Assembly: GCF_020740795.1 (NCBI RefSeq)
Contig: NC_067290.1
Span: forward strand, 16,598,001 to 16,662,000
DNA length: 64,000 bases
Reading direction: 5' to 3'
From: Apus apus
Lineage: Eukaryota; Chordata; Aves; Apodiformes; Apodidae
Shown: positions 1 through 11,914 of the stretch, piece after piece
Layout of the letters: each line of letters begins with the position of its first letter
Position numbering within the stretch: position 1 is the stretch's first letter
Position numbers and translations under genes: made by a program
The notes under the pieces: model-generated
Told to the model about the DNA's origin: nothing
What the model saw: the letters and a program-made list of their open reading frames with translations, nothing else
Databases searched by the model: none

Positions 1-750
1 ACTTACCTCTCTCCTCTTCTGAAGTCAGAGGTGACAAAGGGCTAACTCAGCTATCCAGTTTAGGACTTGTACTGATATCTTTGCATTAGCACATCTGTAT
101 TTCTTTCTGTTTTCAAGCCTAGCACAGAGATATTGCTTTGAAGACCCAGTCTGGTATCTCTTTATGAAGGCAGCCCAGCTTGTTCTGAGCTATTTCTGTC
201 ATTTATAACAAGATACTACTTTGTGCACCTACCTAAATGCAGTATCTGTCTGTTTGCCTCACTATACAGCTCAGGAAAACAAGGAAGATACCACAAGCTG
301 AACTAAACCCCAGTTCAGTATTTGTGCTACTCAGTGAAAGAGCTGGGTAACGTCAGTCTGAGGGCTTTGATCTGTTGCCCACCAAAGCCAATGATACCAT
401 TGTAAAGTCTCTTGATAACAGCTGGATTAAGAGGGAGAAAATAAAGATACATTTCAGAATATCACAGGATAAGGATAGAGCAAAAGGACACACACAAATC
501 CCAAATTCCTAGGAGTCATGCAGCCACTCCAAAAACCGATGAGCCTCTGTACATAAAAACTACTAGAGGAAATCCATGAAAATTCATAGTTCATTTTGTT
601 GTTGTTGTTTTTATATTTTTAACCCATTGCACTGATTATAACATGCTGTCAACAGGCTCATCAGTTATCCGTTGCTAAAAAGTGGGCTCTGAAATTCTGG
701 AGTGGCATTAATTGGTCTCAGTAGCATATAATGAGTTTAAAAGCTCCTAC
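1..750. other. TAFA4 intron, no further exon seen
   Basis: This lies downstream of the signal-peptide exon in the sense of TAFA4. No stretch encodes the expected cysteine-rich continuation (around GTCEVVAVHRCC in mammals), so that exon is outside the window. No repeat or RNA gene is seen. Confidence 0.7.
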
Positions 751-865
751 CTGGGTGCCCCCGGGGATGGTGGCTAGAGGCAGACAACAATTTACAGCAG
801 ACCATTAACACATAGACCAGAAAGAGCCGGTCAGATAGAAGCATTGATTTGGCACAGAATCTCAT
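751..865 (-). CDS. TAFA4: TAFA4 (FAM19A4) signal-peptide exon, partial gene
   Basis: This exon encodes the N terminus of TAFA4, a small secreted chemokine-like protein made mainly by neurons. Read on the minus strand it gives 38 codons starting MRFCAKSMLLSDR, then a hydrophobic core LFLVYVLMVCC, then KLLSASSHHPRGHP, with one base left for the next codon. From memory this aligns closely with the mammalian start MRVCAKSVLLSHW / LFLAYVLMVCCKLMSASS. The exon is bounded by a pyrimidine-rich acceptor ending CTCCAG just above 866 and a donor CAG|GTAGGA at 750/751. Base 866 (G) completes a codon from the preceding exon. The ATG has A at -3 after splicing. The cysteine-rich secreted domain is not in the window; it should lie in exons to the left of position 1. 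The recognisable signal peptide is the main reason for the call; TAFA paralogues are the only realistic alternative. Confidence 0.9.
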
Positions 866-866
866 C

Positions 867-3754
867 CTGGAGGCAGAAAAGGAAGCAGTTGAGTGAAAGA
901 ATAATGTTAGTAGCGAGTAACATAAAAATGATGTGCGGAAGGAAAAGCTGAAAAGATGCTGAAGAAGAATTAGTATGGCTTGCTACAAGGCAACGCTGAC
1001 AAAGTCATGTTCGTGCCTTGGCTGGGATTAATTCTTTGTTAAGTGTGTTCCATAATTAGAAGCAAGGCAATGCCTATCACACATCATACTACCCACAAAC
1101 ACATATTAACACGTTCTAAGTGCAATACAGTTCTATGAATGTGCAAGAAGGTGCTGGTTTGGGTTTTTTTAATTAAGATCCATCCACACTCAAATTTAAA
1201 TATTTATAAGTTGTGCTACTATTTTGAAACTGGAGTTGCCTCAAAAATCATGGAAACATCACTGAAAAATGTCCTTTTTTTAATTTAATACTTCACAGGA
1301 CATATTTGCTAAAGCTCTCAGCTCCATGTAGCCATGCACGTGAATGGACCTCCCAAGCACACAACATCTGTTAGCTTTCCTGGAGATCAGCGTTTGCTGA
1401 GGGTTAAATACTTGTGAAACCAGCACCTTAGTCAAACATGCTCTGCCAGGGTGTTAGAAGCTGCATTTCAGAAAACATTTGTTCTAAAGAAAGTGGATGT
1501 TGTTAGTGTTATTCATGTTAGTGTTTGAACTAAGAACACAAATCCTCAGTAATTTTGCTGTAAATATCCACAATTAAATCCCTCAATAGCTTATGTTATG
1601 CTATTCATCATATAGAAAGGTAATCTAATCATTTTCTTCAACTCAGTTATGATGATTTATTACTTGTGCAATACATAATTGGGCATTATGCAGTTGAACT
1701 CTTAGATACAAGGCTCCACAGTTTCAGCAAATGCTGTAAGCAGGAATACATCAAATTAATTAAAGGCAATTTATAGATTTGCATAAATTGAACTAAATAC
1801 TGCTTTCATAGCAGTGACGTTAGCGTGCAGTTAATCAGCATGGTGGGATTTGAGCAAACCTATCTAAGCATGTTTATTTGCACCAAAAAGTCCTTTGGGA
1901 ACTTCCTTCCCCTGCAGATTCCAGTTCTGATTATTTCAAGTATTTTCTAAACAATTTGTTTATCTATATGTGATCAGAATATCTGAGACTATTCAGCTAA
2001 TCCAATATTTACAGCTCTACTGTGACAGCCAGGTGAAGCACTTCAGTCCTCTTCTAAAACTGATAACCATCTACAAATGAAACCAAAACAGATCCCATGT
2101 TTTCTCATTTAAAAGTACTTGCTTAGTTTTCCCTTTCGCACATCACAAAACAATTTTGGTCCCTCACTGTGTATGAAGGGGAACGTTGATAAAGCCCAAA
2201 CAAATCACAAATGCACTTCTTAATATCAAAAGTTAAGAGACTAAAGGCTGTTGCATGTAAATGTGCTTTAGCAAAAAAAAAATAGAATAGTTACACTTGA
2301 GAAAATACTACATTGGTGAACCAGCCAGCACCTCCAGCTGTCCTTCTAGACTTTACTCCAGCCTACAAAACTGTTTTAAAGAGCTACACAAATATTGCTA
2401 AAAAATAACTCACCATGTCTACAGATTTAAGAAAAAAAAAAAAAAAATCACATGTGAAGAAGCCACATTTTAAGGACTGATTTTTGAAAAAAGGTACTTT
2501 TCCTCTGCTTTGAGCCCAGTGTGTTACCAAATGTAAATGAACCTTTACAGGAAGAAACATACTGAGGCTCTTTCACAGCAGTATATAGGAGTCTTCTGCA
2601 AGCATGAATCAAGCCCAGAAGATAAAGATGTCACTGGTCCTTGCACACCCTCCAAGTATCCTCATATGGATCACTTCCAGGTTAATTCAGGGCAGCTACA
2701 CTTCAGCTAATAAGCCAGGACCTAATTCACCTCTTGCACCCAGCTGAACCACATAATGCTACTGCAGCTAATGGGATTGAGTCACTGTGAAACCAGCAGA
2801 AATGTTATTATTGCTGTTGATCCAATATCAGTCTAAGGAAGCTGCCAAGTAGGCTTTGAAATCAAGCTACCATTTCAGATCTTAATCACTCAAAACTTCT
2901 TCTCATTTTGCAATACCATCCATCTGCTGCTCTCAATGCAACCACAGGAATCTGATCCCAGTACTAGTGAAGACCCCAGCTCTGGAGTCACTCTGGAGTA
3001 TCATAATAAAGACAGGGGCCTTACTTTGAGTTTCCTGAGGTGTGTCTGAAAGCAGCATTTAATCTCTGGAATTAAATATCACAGATCAGACATTTTGAGC
3101 GTGCCCTTTCTGGTGTAAGTGGATGGAAAGGACAGGTATGGAGTCCCAAATCATGCACCATGTGGTCAACAGCTGCTATTTCAGCATGTAAGTGAAGCCA
3201 GGTGTTCCACCATTCCCAGTGCAGGAGCAAAGCTGGTGTCAGTGGAAATGCTTGTGTGCTGACCTTATTTCAAAACCTTCCCCAGATTATGAGTTTGATT
3301 CTTTTGAAGCCATGTTCCTGAAGTTAGGGGATGTGAACCCAAGTTTCATCAGGTTAACAGGGTAACCCTACCCCTTTGTAAGTATATTCAAGTCCAGGAA
3401 CAAGTGTTTGACTACAAAGCATCAACTGAGCTACAGCCAAACTAAAGGCTGCTAAAACCATCCAGCGCCAATAAAATGATACAACATTTGCAGACTTTGG
3501 TCTGCCTTGCAGGTAGACAGGACACAAATCATCAGCTCACTAACATAAAGAAATAGAAAGGGATCTTAAAAAAGGCCAAGGGGAAACAAAATTTGGCAGT
3601 CAGATGCAGCAAGGGGTGCTGAGCCCTTCAACATCAGTGGGCTGCAGCTTTCAGAAATGTCAAGCCTTCATTCTCTGTTGGATTCAAGTAGTTATTGTTG
3701 CGAACCAGCACAGCAAATCTTCAGTGTAATTTGAAAAATAAAAAGTGCTCTTAC
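867..3754. other. TAFA4 intron between candidate exon and signal-peptide exon
   Basis: AT-rich unique sequence without recognisable exons or transposons. An A16 tract lies at 2432-2447. Confidence 0.55.
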
Positions 3755-3890
3755 CTTGGGGACTTTGCAAGAATTTTGTTCCAGTCAAACACAATTATTT
3801 CAGTGTGGTTTTCATAGTTATTCCAGATTCCCATTTGCGGCAGCAAATAAGCCTTTCTGCATTTCAGAATTTTTCCTTCTCTTTGGGGAC
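3755..3890 (-). other. TAFA4: Candidate TAFA4 exon preceding the signal-peptide exon
   Basis: A strong minus-strand donor, CCCCAAG|GTAAGAG, lies at 3754/3755. The last bases before it read K-S-P-R when joined to the 751-866 exon. Mammalian TAFA4 begins MRSPRMR, so this looks like the orthologous exon in which the upstream start codon (ATG AGG) is replaced by GCA AAG. The 3' boundary is therefore well supported by homology and by the donor. The 5' boundary is not: an acceptor-like TTTCTAG at 3891-3897 would start the exon at 3890, but TTGCAG or TTTCACAG further up are also possible. The exon is open in frame with the TAFA4 start across its whole length. It may be 5' UTR or may encode an N-terminal extension. 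Confidence 0.6.
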
Positions 3891-3976
3891 CTAGAAAGCA
3901 AGCCATATTACACTGCAATTAACATCTGGAATGGTGCTGTGAAATAGATCTTTGTCACCAAAATCATTGTTTCACA

Positions 3977-3990
3977 GTGCCATCTACAGT
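3977..3990 (-). promoter_or_regulatory. Single CTCF-like motif near candidate TAFA4 exon
   Basis: The minus strand reads ACTGTAGATGGCAC, a 13 of 14 match to the CTCF core, about 90 bp upstream of the candidate TAFA4 exon and in the same orientation as the array at 6.75 kb. A chance match is possible. Confidence 0.3.
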
Positions 3991-6740
3991 GCAATCCGAG
4001 GAAAAAGGCAGCAGTCGTATCGCTCCTTTCACTTGTGTCCAAGATCCCAGAGAAACTGTGATAAGGCACCTCTGAAATGTCACTCCATTAACTAAAGGCA
4101 GGGTTCTACTAGAAATGACAGTGTGTGCAGCTCACTGTGTCCTTATAACCACCTGCCCTCTCGCCATCAAAGTGCTGTGCAAACTCCAAGATCTAAGACA
4201 CCACCACAGTGCAAATGGATTTGCACAGGATTACTTGAAACCTTCAACAGCTTGAACCAGAGATTATGAAAGACAGGTGGAAAAATGTTTCAATGTCTTC
4301 CAAAAGATTTGGCCAAAGCCCTTGGAGTCTGACTGCCTCAGGAGCAGAGGGTCTGTAGGGTCACACCCCAAGGATCCTCTGTGTGATCAGTGCATTATAG
4401 CACCCTCTGACACTTTTGTCTCGACTTGCTTCCGGCATCACATCTCACACCTATACCCAGAAGCTACACTTTGAAATTACTGTGTGGAGACACTTTTGTA
4501 GCAGTACTGACACACGTTCCCCAGAATAATGAGCTCAAACACTCCATTTCATACACAATCAAGTCTCTTCACTTTTATTGTTTATATTTGTTCTCTCAGT
4601 TCTATCCCCGGGCTCAAGTTGACCTTCTGCTATTGAAAACACGACTCAGTGCAATTTGTGAGAGCAATAATAATGTGGTCTTCACCTACAGAGTGAGCAC
4701 AATAACCTTTTCTCATCTTCTTCCACCACTCTTTTCATTTCACTTTTCCTTTGATCAATTAGAAATTTGCTTTTAAGAAACACACAATTACACTATCACA
4801 TTGGAGGGCAAAGAGTCTCAAGGGTCAAAGAAACACAGAGGCAGAAACCTTTCAGAAGCTTAGGGCAGGAAAGCCCCTGGCTCGATACACTCAGTTCCTT
4901 TCTGTTCACAACACCATGAGAAAATAGAGTAATTGCTGGAATTAAAGAGGTACCAGGCCAGCAATCTATAATTAATCACATTTTACTCTGTCTTCACTTT
5001 CCAATGTGGAGGAGTTTCAGAGTGAGCCAAATTCATATGGCAGCAGTTCTAATCAAAACAAAATGTGGGCAAAGAGATGTCTCAAGACAAAGCGTTACCA
5101 GCCTGTATTAATCCTTTCTTCCACAAATACACATAAAAGAAAAAAAATAAATCAGTGTGTCTCAAAAGGCCTATTGAGGGAAAGCAAACAAACAGGCTTT
5201 TCAATGTAATATTGAATAACTCAAATGGTTGTGTGGCACATTTTTACCCATTTCATAACAGGACAGTTAGATAAATATATTCTTACAGTGCTCTTGTAAA
5301 AATCAATATTGCAATATACTAACTTGGGTTTTAGTGCTTATCTGTTCCATAATTTTATTAGACGGGGGGGAAAAAACAGTATAGATGGATCTACAGGTAA
5401 ACACTAACTCCAGTGTAATCTGTTCTGTAAACACGTTCAACAACTGGTCAAAGACAAGGAAGTATTGATTATTCTAACTCATTCCAATTAAATGGATACT
5501 GCAAAAGCAGTGGATGATGTAGCCACCAGCATATCTTGGGGGTTTCTGATGCCTCCCAGGCAGTGATAGTTCTCGATAAAATAGGGTTGTGTGAGGGGGG
5601 CATAAGGCAAACTCCTACACTGCAATCTTAAGACTGAGATTCAGCTGTTTTATATCAATATAGGAGATGGATCAGATCAGAAGCAAGAGGCTCACCCAGT
5701 TAATAACAGTAAAAGGAGTTTCAGGCTTCTCATGATGAAATCATGCTTTGTGTGTGTTCTCTGATCAGTGGGTCTGCTGCTAGTCCCTGCCTCTGCTCTC
5801 CAGTTAAATGAGTCTAAATAGCATTTCCCTATGCCGGAGAAGCATTTCAAGAACAGAAACAATAAAGGTCAGAAGTTATTTGAAAACTGTATGGGCACTG
5901 CATAATGCTTTTGACAGATGGAATAAGATAGCATTTGAAATTAGGTACTTTTCCTACGAATATTTACATGTTGTAAAATACTTCTTATGGCTCCTTTCTG
6001 TAGAGAATAGATTACTAAACCATTTAATGCCATCTTTTATAATAAGCTATTAAATAATTTATAAAATCTCCATCCATTAAATATTTAAAAGACCTTAATT
6101 TCTCTATTCTTACTAAGTCCTCACTAAAATAAAGACAGTGCATCCCTTAAAAGACTCCTCTTCTGTAAAGCAACTGGTCGGAAGGAAGCCAAGTGGGGAC
6201 AACTTGACTTCCCAGGGCAATTTGCCAGTCTGAGAGTTTAACCCCACGCTCAGCCCCTTTAACAGCTTCTGTCCTACTGAATAAAGAACGAGAGAAAAAG
6301 AGAGCAGCATCTGAAATCTCTTAGAAGCAGGGAAAAAAAAAAAAGACAAAATAAAAATACACACACACACAAAAAAAAAAAAAACACCACCACAAAATCT
6401 ATCCTGGTCACTACAGGTATGTGAAAAGTGCTGCTATCTGAGAGGCATCCAGACTGAAACGAAGACAAGAGGGGACACCCGCGTGGCCAGTGCTACCTGG
6501 TACACACCAGCCACCGCGTGCGGGGCGCCCGTCTCGGGGCTCGAGGACAACACACACCTCCACAGGCCCCTTCACCCCGCAGAACCGCGTTCCCCCGGGG
6601 GACGGCCGCCACCTGAAAGGTGACGCTGCTGGCAGCCCAAGGAAGCTTTAGTGCCGCGAGCGGGGAAACGGCTTCCTCCGCCTGCAGCGGCCCCGCTGCG
6701 CTGCGGCCGCTCAGCCCGCCCGAGGGGCGACCCAGCGGCG

Positions 6741-6900
6741 GCCTCGCCTGCCCCCTGGCGGCCTCGCCTGCCCCCTGGCGGCCTCGCCTGCCCCCTGGCG
6801 GCCTCGCCTGCCCCCTGGCGGCCTCGCCTGCCCCCTGGCGGCCTCGCCTGCCCCCTGGCGGCCTCGCCTGCCCCCTGGCGGCGCTCGCCTGCCCCCTGCC
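6741..6900. repeat. 20-bp GC-rich minisatellite (7 perfect copies + 1 degenerate)
   Basis: The unit GCCTCGCCTGCCCCCTGGCG is repeated seven times without a mismatch from 6741 to 6880. A degenerate eighth copy (6881-6900) carries a 2-bp GC shift and a GGCG to GCCC change. Perfect identity implies recent expansion or homogenisation, so copy number is likely polymorphic. Because 20 is not a multiple of 3, every frame reads the same 20-residue cyclic peptide, which explains the long spurious open frames. Each unit junction forms CCGCCAGGGGGCAG on the minus strand, an exact fit to the degenerate CTCF core CCDSYAGRKGGCRS. Confidence 0.97.
6748..6881 (-). promoter_or_regulatory. Array of seven CTCF-like core motifs
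   Basis: On the minus strand CCGCCAGGGGGCAG occurs at 6748-6761 and then every 20 bp to 6868-6881, seven times. Each copy satisfies all 14 positions of the CTCF core consensus as I know it. The sites share one orientation. Because a CTCF footprint exceeds 20 bp, neighbours could not all be bound at once. Binding is inferred; only the motif match is seen. Confidence 0.6.
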
Positions 6901-9900
6901 CGCCCTCCCGCCGCGAAGCCTCTGTTGTGCCGGTGCCCCTGCGTGCGGGAAGGAGCTGTCCGTGCAAATTAAGGCTTGTCATTATCAATCCCATTAACGT
7001 GTCGCTGTCACAGGGTTCCTCTGCCCACCCTCCTCGGCGCTCCCTGCACCGTCTCGCAGGCCCTGCCCTGTCTCCTCAAGGCGCCTTGTGAACCGACAGA
7101 AATGGGCCAGCAGAGGGAAATAATGCGATTTAGATTCTGAATTTATCCCCTCGACCCTCGCCCAGAAATCTCTGCATCAGGTCAGGTAACTTCAGCTTGA
7201 TCTGAAGACTTGGAGTGGCAGTAAATTCACCACAGCTAAGCTACCCCAACAGTTAATTAACCTCACTTTAGACACTGCACCCAATTTCTAAGCTGAATTT
7301 GTCCAGCTTCTGCTTCTAGGCATCTGATCTCGTCAGGGCTCTTGCTGGCAGCTGAAAGGGCCCTCTGCTCTCCAGCGCGGCTGCCCGCACTGGCTGCTCA
7401 CAGCCCAGCACCACCGGCCCAGCTCTCACAACTGTGAGGTGGAGGAAACCTCTCCTTGGAGGGCTTTGCAATATTAAATCCAGAACGCAGCTCTTCTCTG
7501 CATTGCTCACCATTTCTCAGTGTCAGGTATTTTGAAGTGGACCTCAGAAGACAAAGTAACCAGAGGAGATCTTTATCCATACCACAAGCAGAGGTAACAA
7601 GCCTTCCAGCTGGTACCTCATCTTCCCTCCTGATAGATCCTGCCTGCCTACCCAGCTGTCACAGCACACAGGAACACGTTAGGGGCTTTAAGGTCTCAGT
7701 TCTGCCCGTCATTACTCACACCAAGTAACAGTTACACCAGGCAGGAGGGGACTATGCAAACTGAAGGACACAAAGTTACGTGTACAGTAATTAATGTAAG
7801 ACTGCTCTCACAGTGCAAGAAAGGAAAACTATTGAGCCCAATTCCTCTCCCAGAGTCAACATGAACTTTTCCACTGCATTTACTCTCCCACAGAGATCAC
7901 CGAGAGGCCCAATCACATCAAGCTCCACAACATAAGGCAAACAGAAGTGAGAAGGCTCTTCAGACAGAAAGAAAGTTAGGCAAAGGAGGTAGTACCAAAC
8001 TGCAAGGGTGCTGCCTCACTGTTAAGCCAGGCAGGTAGCCAAAAAAACACAGGGAGGCTGCAGCCATTCCCAGCACTCTTCACCTGCAATTTTTAAGTGT
8101 TTTTTTTGATTACATCACTTTCCATTTATGACATCAGTCTCTGCTGGCAGCCTCTTAGTCTGTCACCCTTTCCACAGGAGTTTTTCAAAATCTCACTTAG
8201 AAGCAACTGGGGGAGGTGGAGAAGGAAAGAAAACAATGCAAATAAGATCTTAAGGAAATAAAACCCACAGCCTCCTAAGAGTGGAGTACTGAACTGCTAC
8301 GACATCCACATAACACGAAATAGCAACCACACCAGCAGCCAGACCATCCACACATCCTATCTGCCATGTGCTTTGGGGGAAATGTGTCTGTCTTCACCAG
8401 CACTTGGAGTTCTCTAGGATAGATCTGTCTGCACTGTTTCCTTTAGAGATGAGCACAAACCTTCCATCCGTTGTGGGCATGTTAAGAGAATGTGCTGAGA
8501 GGACTGCAAAAATATGCCTAAACCACCCTAATTCTCTGTCCCAACCAATGTAGCCTTTCTCAATTAATTCTGCCAGAGCTGCCAGAGTGAGAATAGTGGG
8601 TTGGATGGATCCTCTGGTGGAAAGTCTTTTTCAGCTGAACTTTTTCAGTTTAAGAGAGAGCTTGTGACCCCCAAATGTAATCCAGTGAAGCTTGGGTCAC
8701 ACAGCAGTGGCAACAGCAGCGCACAGAATCAGAAAACAAATTCAAGCAAGGTCTGAAGGTGAGAGCTAAAGGACTGCCAGAAGATCTCAAATTCACACGG
8801 TGTAAGGAGGAGTTTGAAATCAAAGCTGTTGCCTCCTCTGCTGAGGCAGAACAAGTCAGATGTCTACTCAGAACCTGATGCAATGCAAACAAGGGCTGTT
8901 TCAGGTCCCCTCCAGGCAAGGGAACAGGAGCTTCTTCGTATACACTGACTTCAGTGTATCTTCTGGGGACCTGTGGTCACCATGACTCACAGCTTTCATA
9001 CATATTTACATGGCAAGAAGCAGACTTGCAAATGAAGCATATGAGTGATGCTGGCACAAATAACTGATCACTTGCAGTTCAAAATTATGATCTCTGCATA
9101 TCAGAGGATCACCTAAATTAAACAGAATCTCATGTAGAAAATTAACTATCAGGAAAATGTTTTAGACCCTGATCTCTCAAGTCAAAATGAGTCCACATTT
9201 TCCCTCCAGAAAAAATCCTCCCAGACCAACAGGACTGCTCAGAGAATGAATTCTATTCTAGTGGTAGAGTCAGAATAGCCCCTTTTCTCCATAAAGCACT
9301 TTTTATTATTCATCACTATCCTACAAAGAACTCTTCTGCCAAAGTAAACTCCTGAAGAGGTAAGTATTGCTATAAAGGTTTCATTTTTAAGTTTGCACAG
9401 ACTTCCCAGCTCAAACAGCCAACACAGCATATCTCCTCATTACAGCCCAGCTTTTCAACACTTTCAACTATATTTATCAGAGAGAATTTTTCATTGTGAT
9501 GATCCAGGTTCTCAGCCCCTTGCTACAGCTCAAAATCTTCCCCACCCCCTGGTGTATGGCCTACTTAGGAGATGGGCAGACTTGCAGGCACCGTGTTCAA
9601 GGAAGCACAGGAATTGCTCCAACCCTGTTCAAAGAGGAGGCAGAGCAGAGACAGTGCCCCAGTCCACTCCCAACAGACTTCTTAGAAGCAGAGCAGTACT
9701 CACATTCAGCCAGCAGCACACCAAAAAAATGTGGAGAGAAACATCTTTGAAGAAACTCTCTTTAGCAGGATGTTTCAGACAAGGCAAATACACATTTTCC
9801 CCTGCTGCAAATTTTGCCTGCCAGGTAGCAAAGCAGTAAAGTTGTTGCACAAATTATCCTGAGCAATAAGACATTGTTTTCTGTACCCTGAATTGATGGA

Positions 9901-10762
9901 GAAATTTAATTTTACTCATGGAAGGACAAGATCACTAACCCAATAGCTTTAAGAGCAGGTCATTCACTTTTCTTCCCCCTCACCAGGGAGCCAGGTGAGC
10001 TGGTAGGTTACTTTGCAGAGACCACTTGGGGAAGGGAGGAAAAGGGTGGAAGAGGGGGCCTCATGTCCATTTGTGCCTCTGGATAATGGACTGGGAGGTC
10101 CCAGACCTGGGTAGCCAGCCCAAGGCTCACACACAAGAAGTAGATGATCACTGTCTGTGTGACCATTGAAATTATAAACACGAGGCAATCCCAAGGAAAT
10201 GACATTAAAATTGAGAGACTCAGCAAGTGTGAGCAGTAAAGAAATGCTGAAGTAGCTGTGTTTGTTTAGTCCAGAGTTCATTGTCTCCTTCTAGAGGCTG
10301 TTTCCTTCAAGAGGTTTGCTTTAAAGAAGGATGTGATTTGAAGAAGTGGTTCTTTCTGCAAATAGCAGAAAAATAAATTAAGCATCCTGCAAAGATAATT
10401 TGCTGGGTGCATGAGGAGAAGCTTTCTGTATCTAAGTATGATAAACTAGTGGTACAGGTTGCTCAATAAACCCCTGGAACCTTTGATGGAGGTTATTTTT
10501 TTTAAATGGGTGAACACTTGTGGGGCAGTCAAGGTGCCTTTCTCCATCTATAGGGGCTGGTCACCTGTTTGCTCAGGGTCTGTAACAGAACTGTATCTGC
10601 TGCATGCCTTGGAGCAATGAAAGCACTAGAATATAAATGCAAAGTGAGTAGTCACTGTTCAGTGTCCTCCTCAGTACCCTGACCACAGAGAGTCATCAAG
10701 TCAGAGGTTAGTGGAGGAAAATTGTTGTAGAAAGAAACTGAAAATACCTCCTAAACATACTG

Positions 10763-10785
10763 ATTATTTATTTATTTATTTATTT
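10763..10785. repeat. (ATTT)n microsatellite
   Basis: Short tandem tetranucleotide ATTT/TTTA, about five and a half units, in the long TAFA4 intron. Confidence 0.95.
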
Positions 10786-11892
10786 CATGCAGATAAGGTC
10801 AGCTTGTGTTCTATTTAGCTATCTTTCTGGTGGACTGAGGGTTCTTATGCAGCCAAATTTGGTTCCTTGTGATTCTACTGCATCACAATACTATGCTCTC
10901 TTGTTATTCCCCCAAACACCTCATTCACAGTACGTAGTTACAACGTGCCTGCTCATGCTTCCCTAAGCTGTGTGAGGCCCTGACTGCAATGGGGTCTGTC
11001 CATTTCTGTGTCACCAACACAGAAATGTTTGTTTTGTTTCAATTCAGGAAACACTCCAAGGGGGAAGCACAGAATAGGTAGTTTTGCTTTTAGAACATGA
11101 ATATGCTTTATGAGCAGTGGATGCACACTGGCTGATGAAGAATCCCAACTGTCTGAGTATATGGGATAATTGTTCCACTTGGGACTCATTAGCTAATTGT
11201 TAAAGGATTCCAAGGAAAAGCATTTCATAAATATAGCACTAAATTTCCAGAGGTGTAATTATGGGTTGAATGCACATTTTTAGCACCTGTGTTATCAACA
11301 CCACAAGATACTTTGCTATTGGCTTACCTGTTACCTCTCTCAGTGTCTGGGTAGTACACAGGGTAACTACCAACAAATTGAAAAGTAACATTTTTTTACA
11401 TTCCCATTTCTGCACAAAGATAACACAGTCAGTTTGGGACTGGTTGAAAATTCTGCCCCTAGCATATAGAATCTCTTGTGGCAAAAGGACAAAACTTGCA
11501 CAGCAGGAGGGAGGCACAGACCAAAGAGCTGTAACCCAGCTTCTTGATCTTGTTTTGTCACTTGACTTTCATGCTAGGGGACAAGTTTTTTACTCAGTGT
11601 TAAGAACCATTGTTAGTTTATAAGAGGCTTCTTCTCAAGTTATATTAAAAAAATCCTTGCTCTACTGAATAGTAGATTCCAGAATGGGGTTCATGACCCA
11701 TCAGTTCAGGAACTGTTACTAAAAAAATGTAATATCATTCCTCATTTTATGTAATTGAAGGACAGAGGCAAAGTACTGCTAATAAGCTAGCAAGGCATTT
11801 GTGTGACATGAGGACTTTGAGCTGGATCAATGAACAATTGCCCTTTAAAGGAGAATCCAGTCTTGTTCAATCTTGATCCTAGTTAAATGGGG

Positions 11893-11914
11893 AAAAAAAA
11901 AAAAAAAAAAAAAA
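11893..11914. repeat. Poly-A tract (22 A)
   Basis: Uninterrupted run of 22 A followed by AG-rich sequence. No retrotransposon body is recognised next to it. Confidence 0.95.

Larger units (their letters stand above)
6470..7100. promoter_or_regulatory. CpG island with internal minisatellite
   Basis: A 0.6-kb GC-rich, CpG-dense block lies about 2.6 kb upstream (in transcript sense) of the candidate TAFA4 exon at 3755-3890. It contains a 20-bp tandem repeat at 6741-6900. It could be an alternative, shorter TAFA4 promoter or an insulator element. Possible minus-strand donors (CAG|GTAGCA near 6495, CAG|GTGGCG near 6610) are weaker than the one at 28,243. Overlapping open frames on both strands here come from the repeat and the GC content. 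Confidence 0.7.

Noticed and set aside
6572..7091. Overlapping open frames of 125-146 codons on both strands, with Pro/Leu/Ala-rich repeating peptides
   Set aside because: They are produced by the 20-bp minisatellite and GC-rich island. Since 20 is not divisible by 3, all frames read the same 20-residue cycle, and stops are scarce in GC-rich DNA. No domain or splice support.
11893..11914. Poly-A tract considered as the tail of a processed pseudogene or SINE
   Set aside because: Sequence before the tract matches no gene or SINE I recognise and no flanking target-site duplication is visible.
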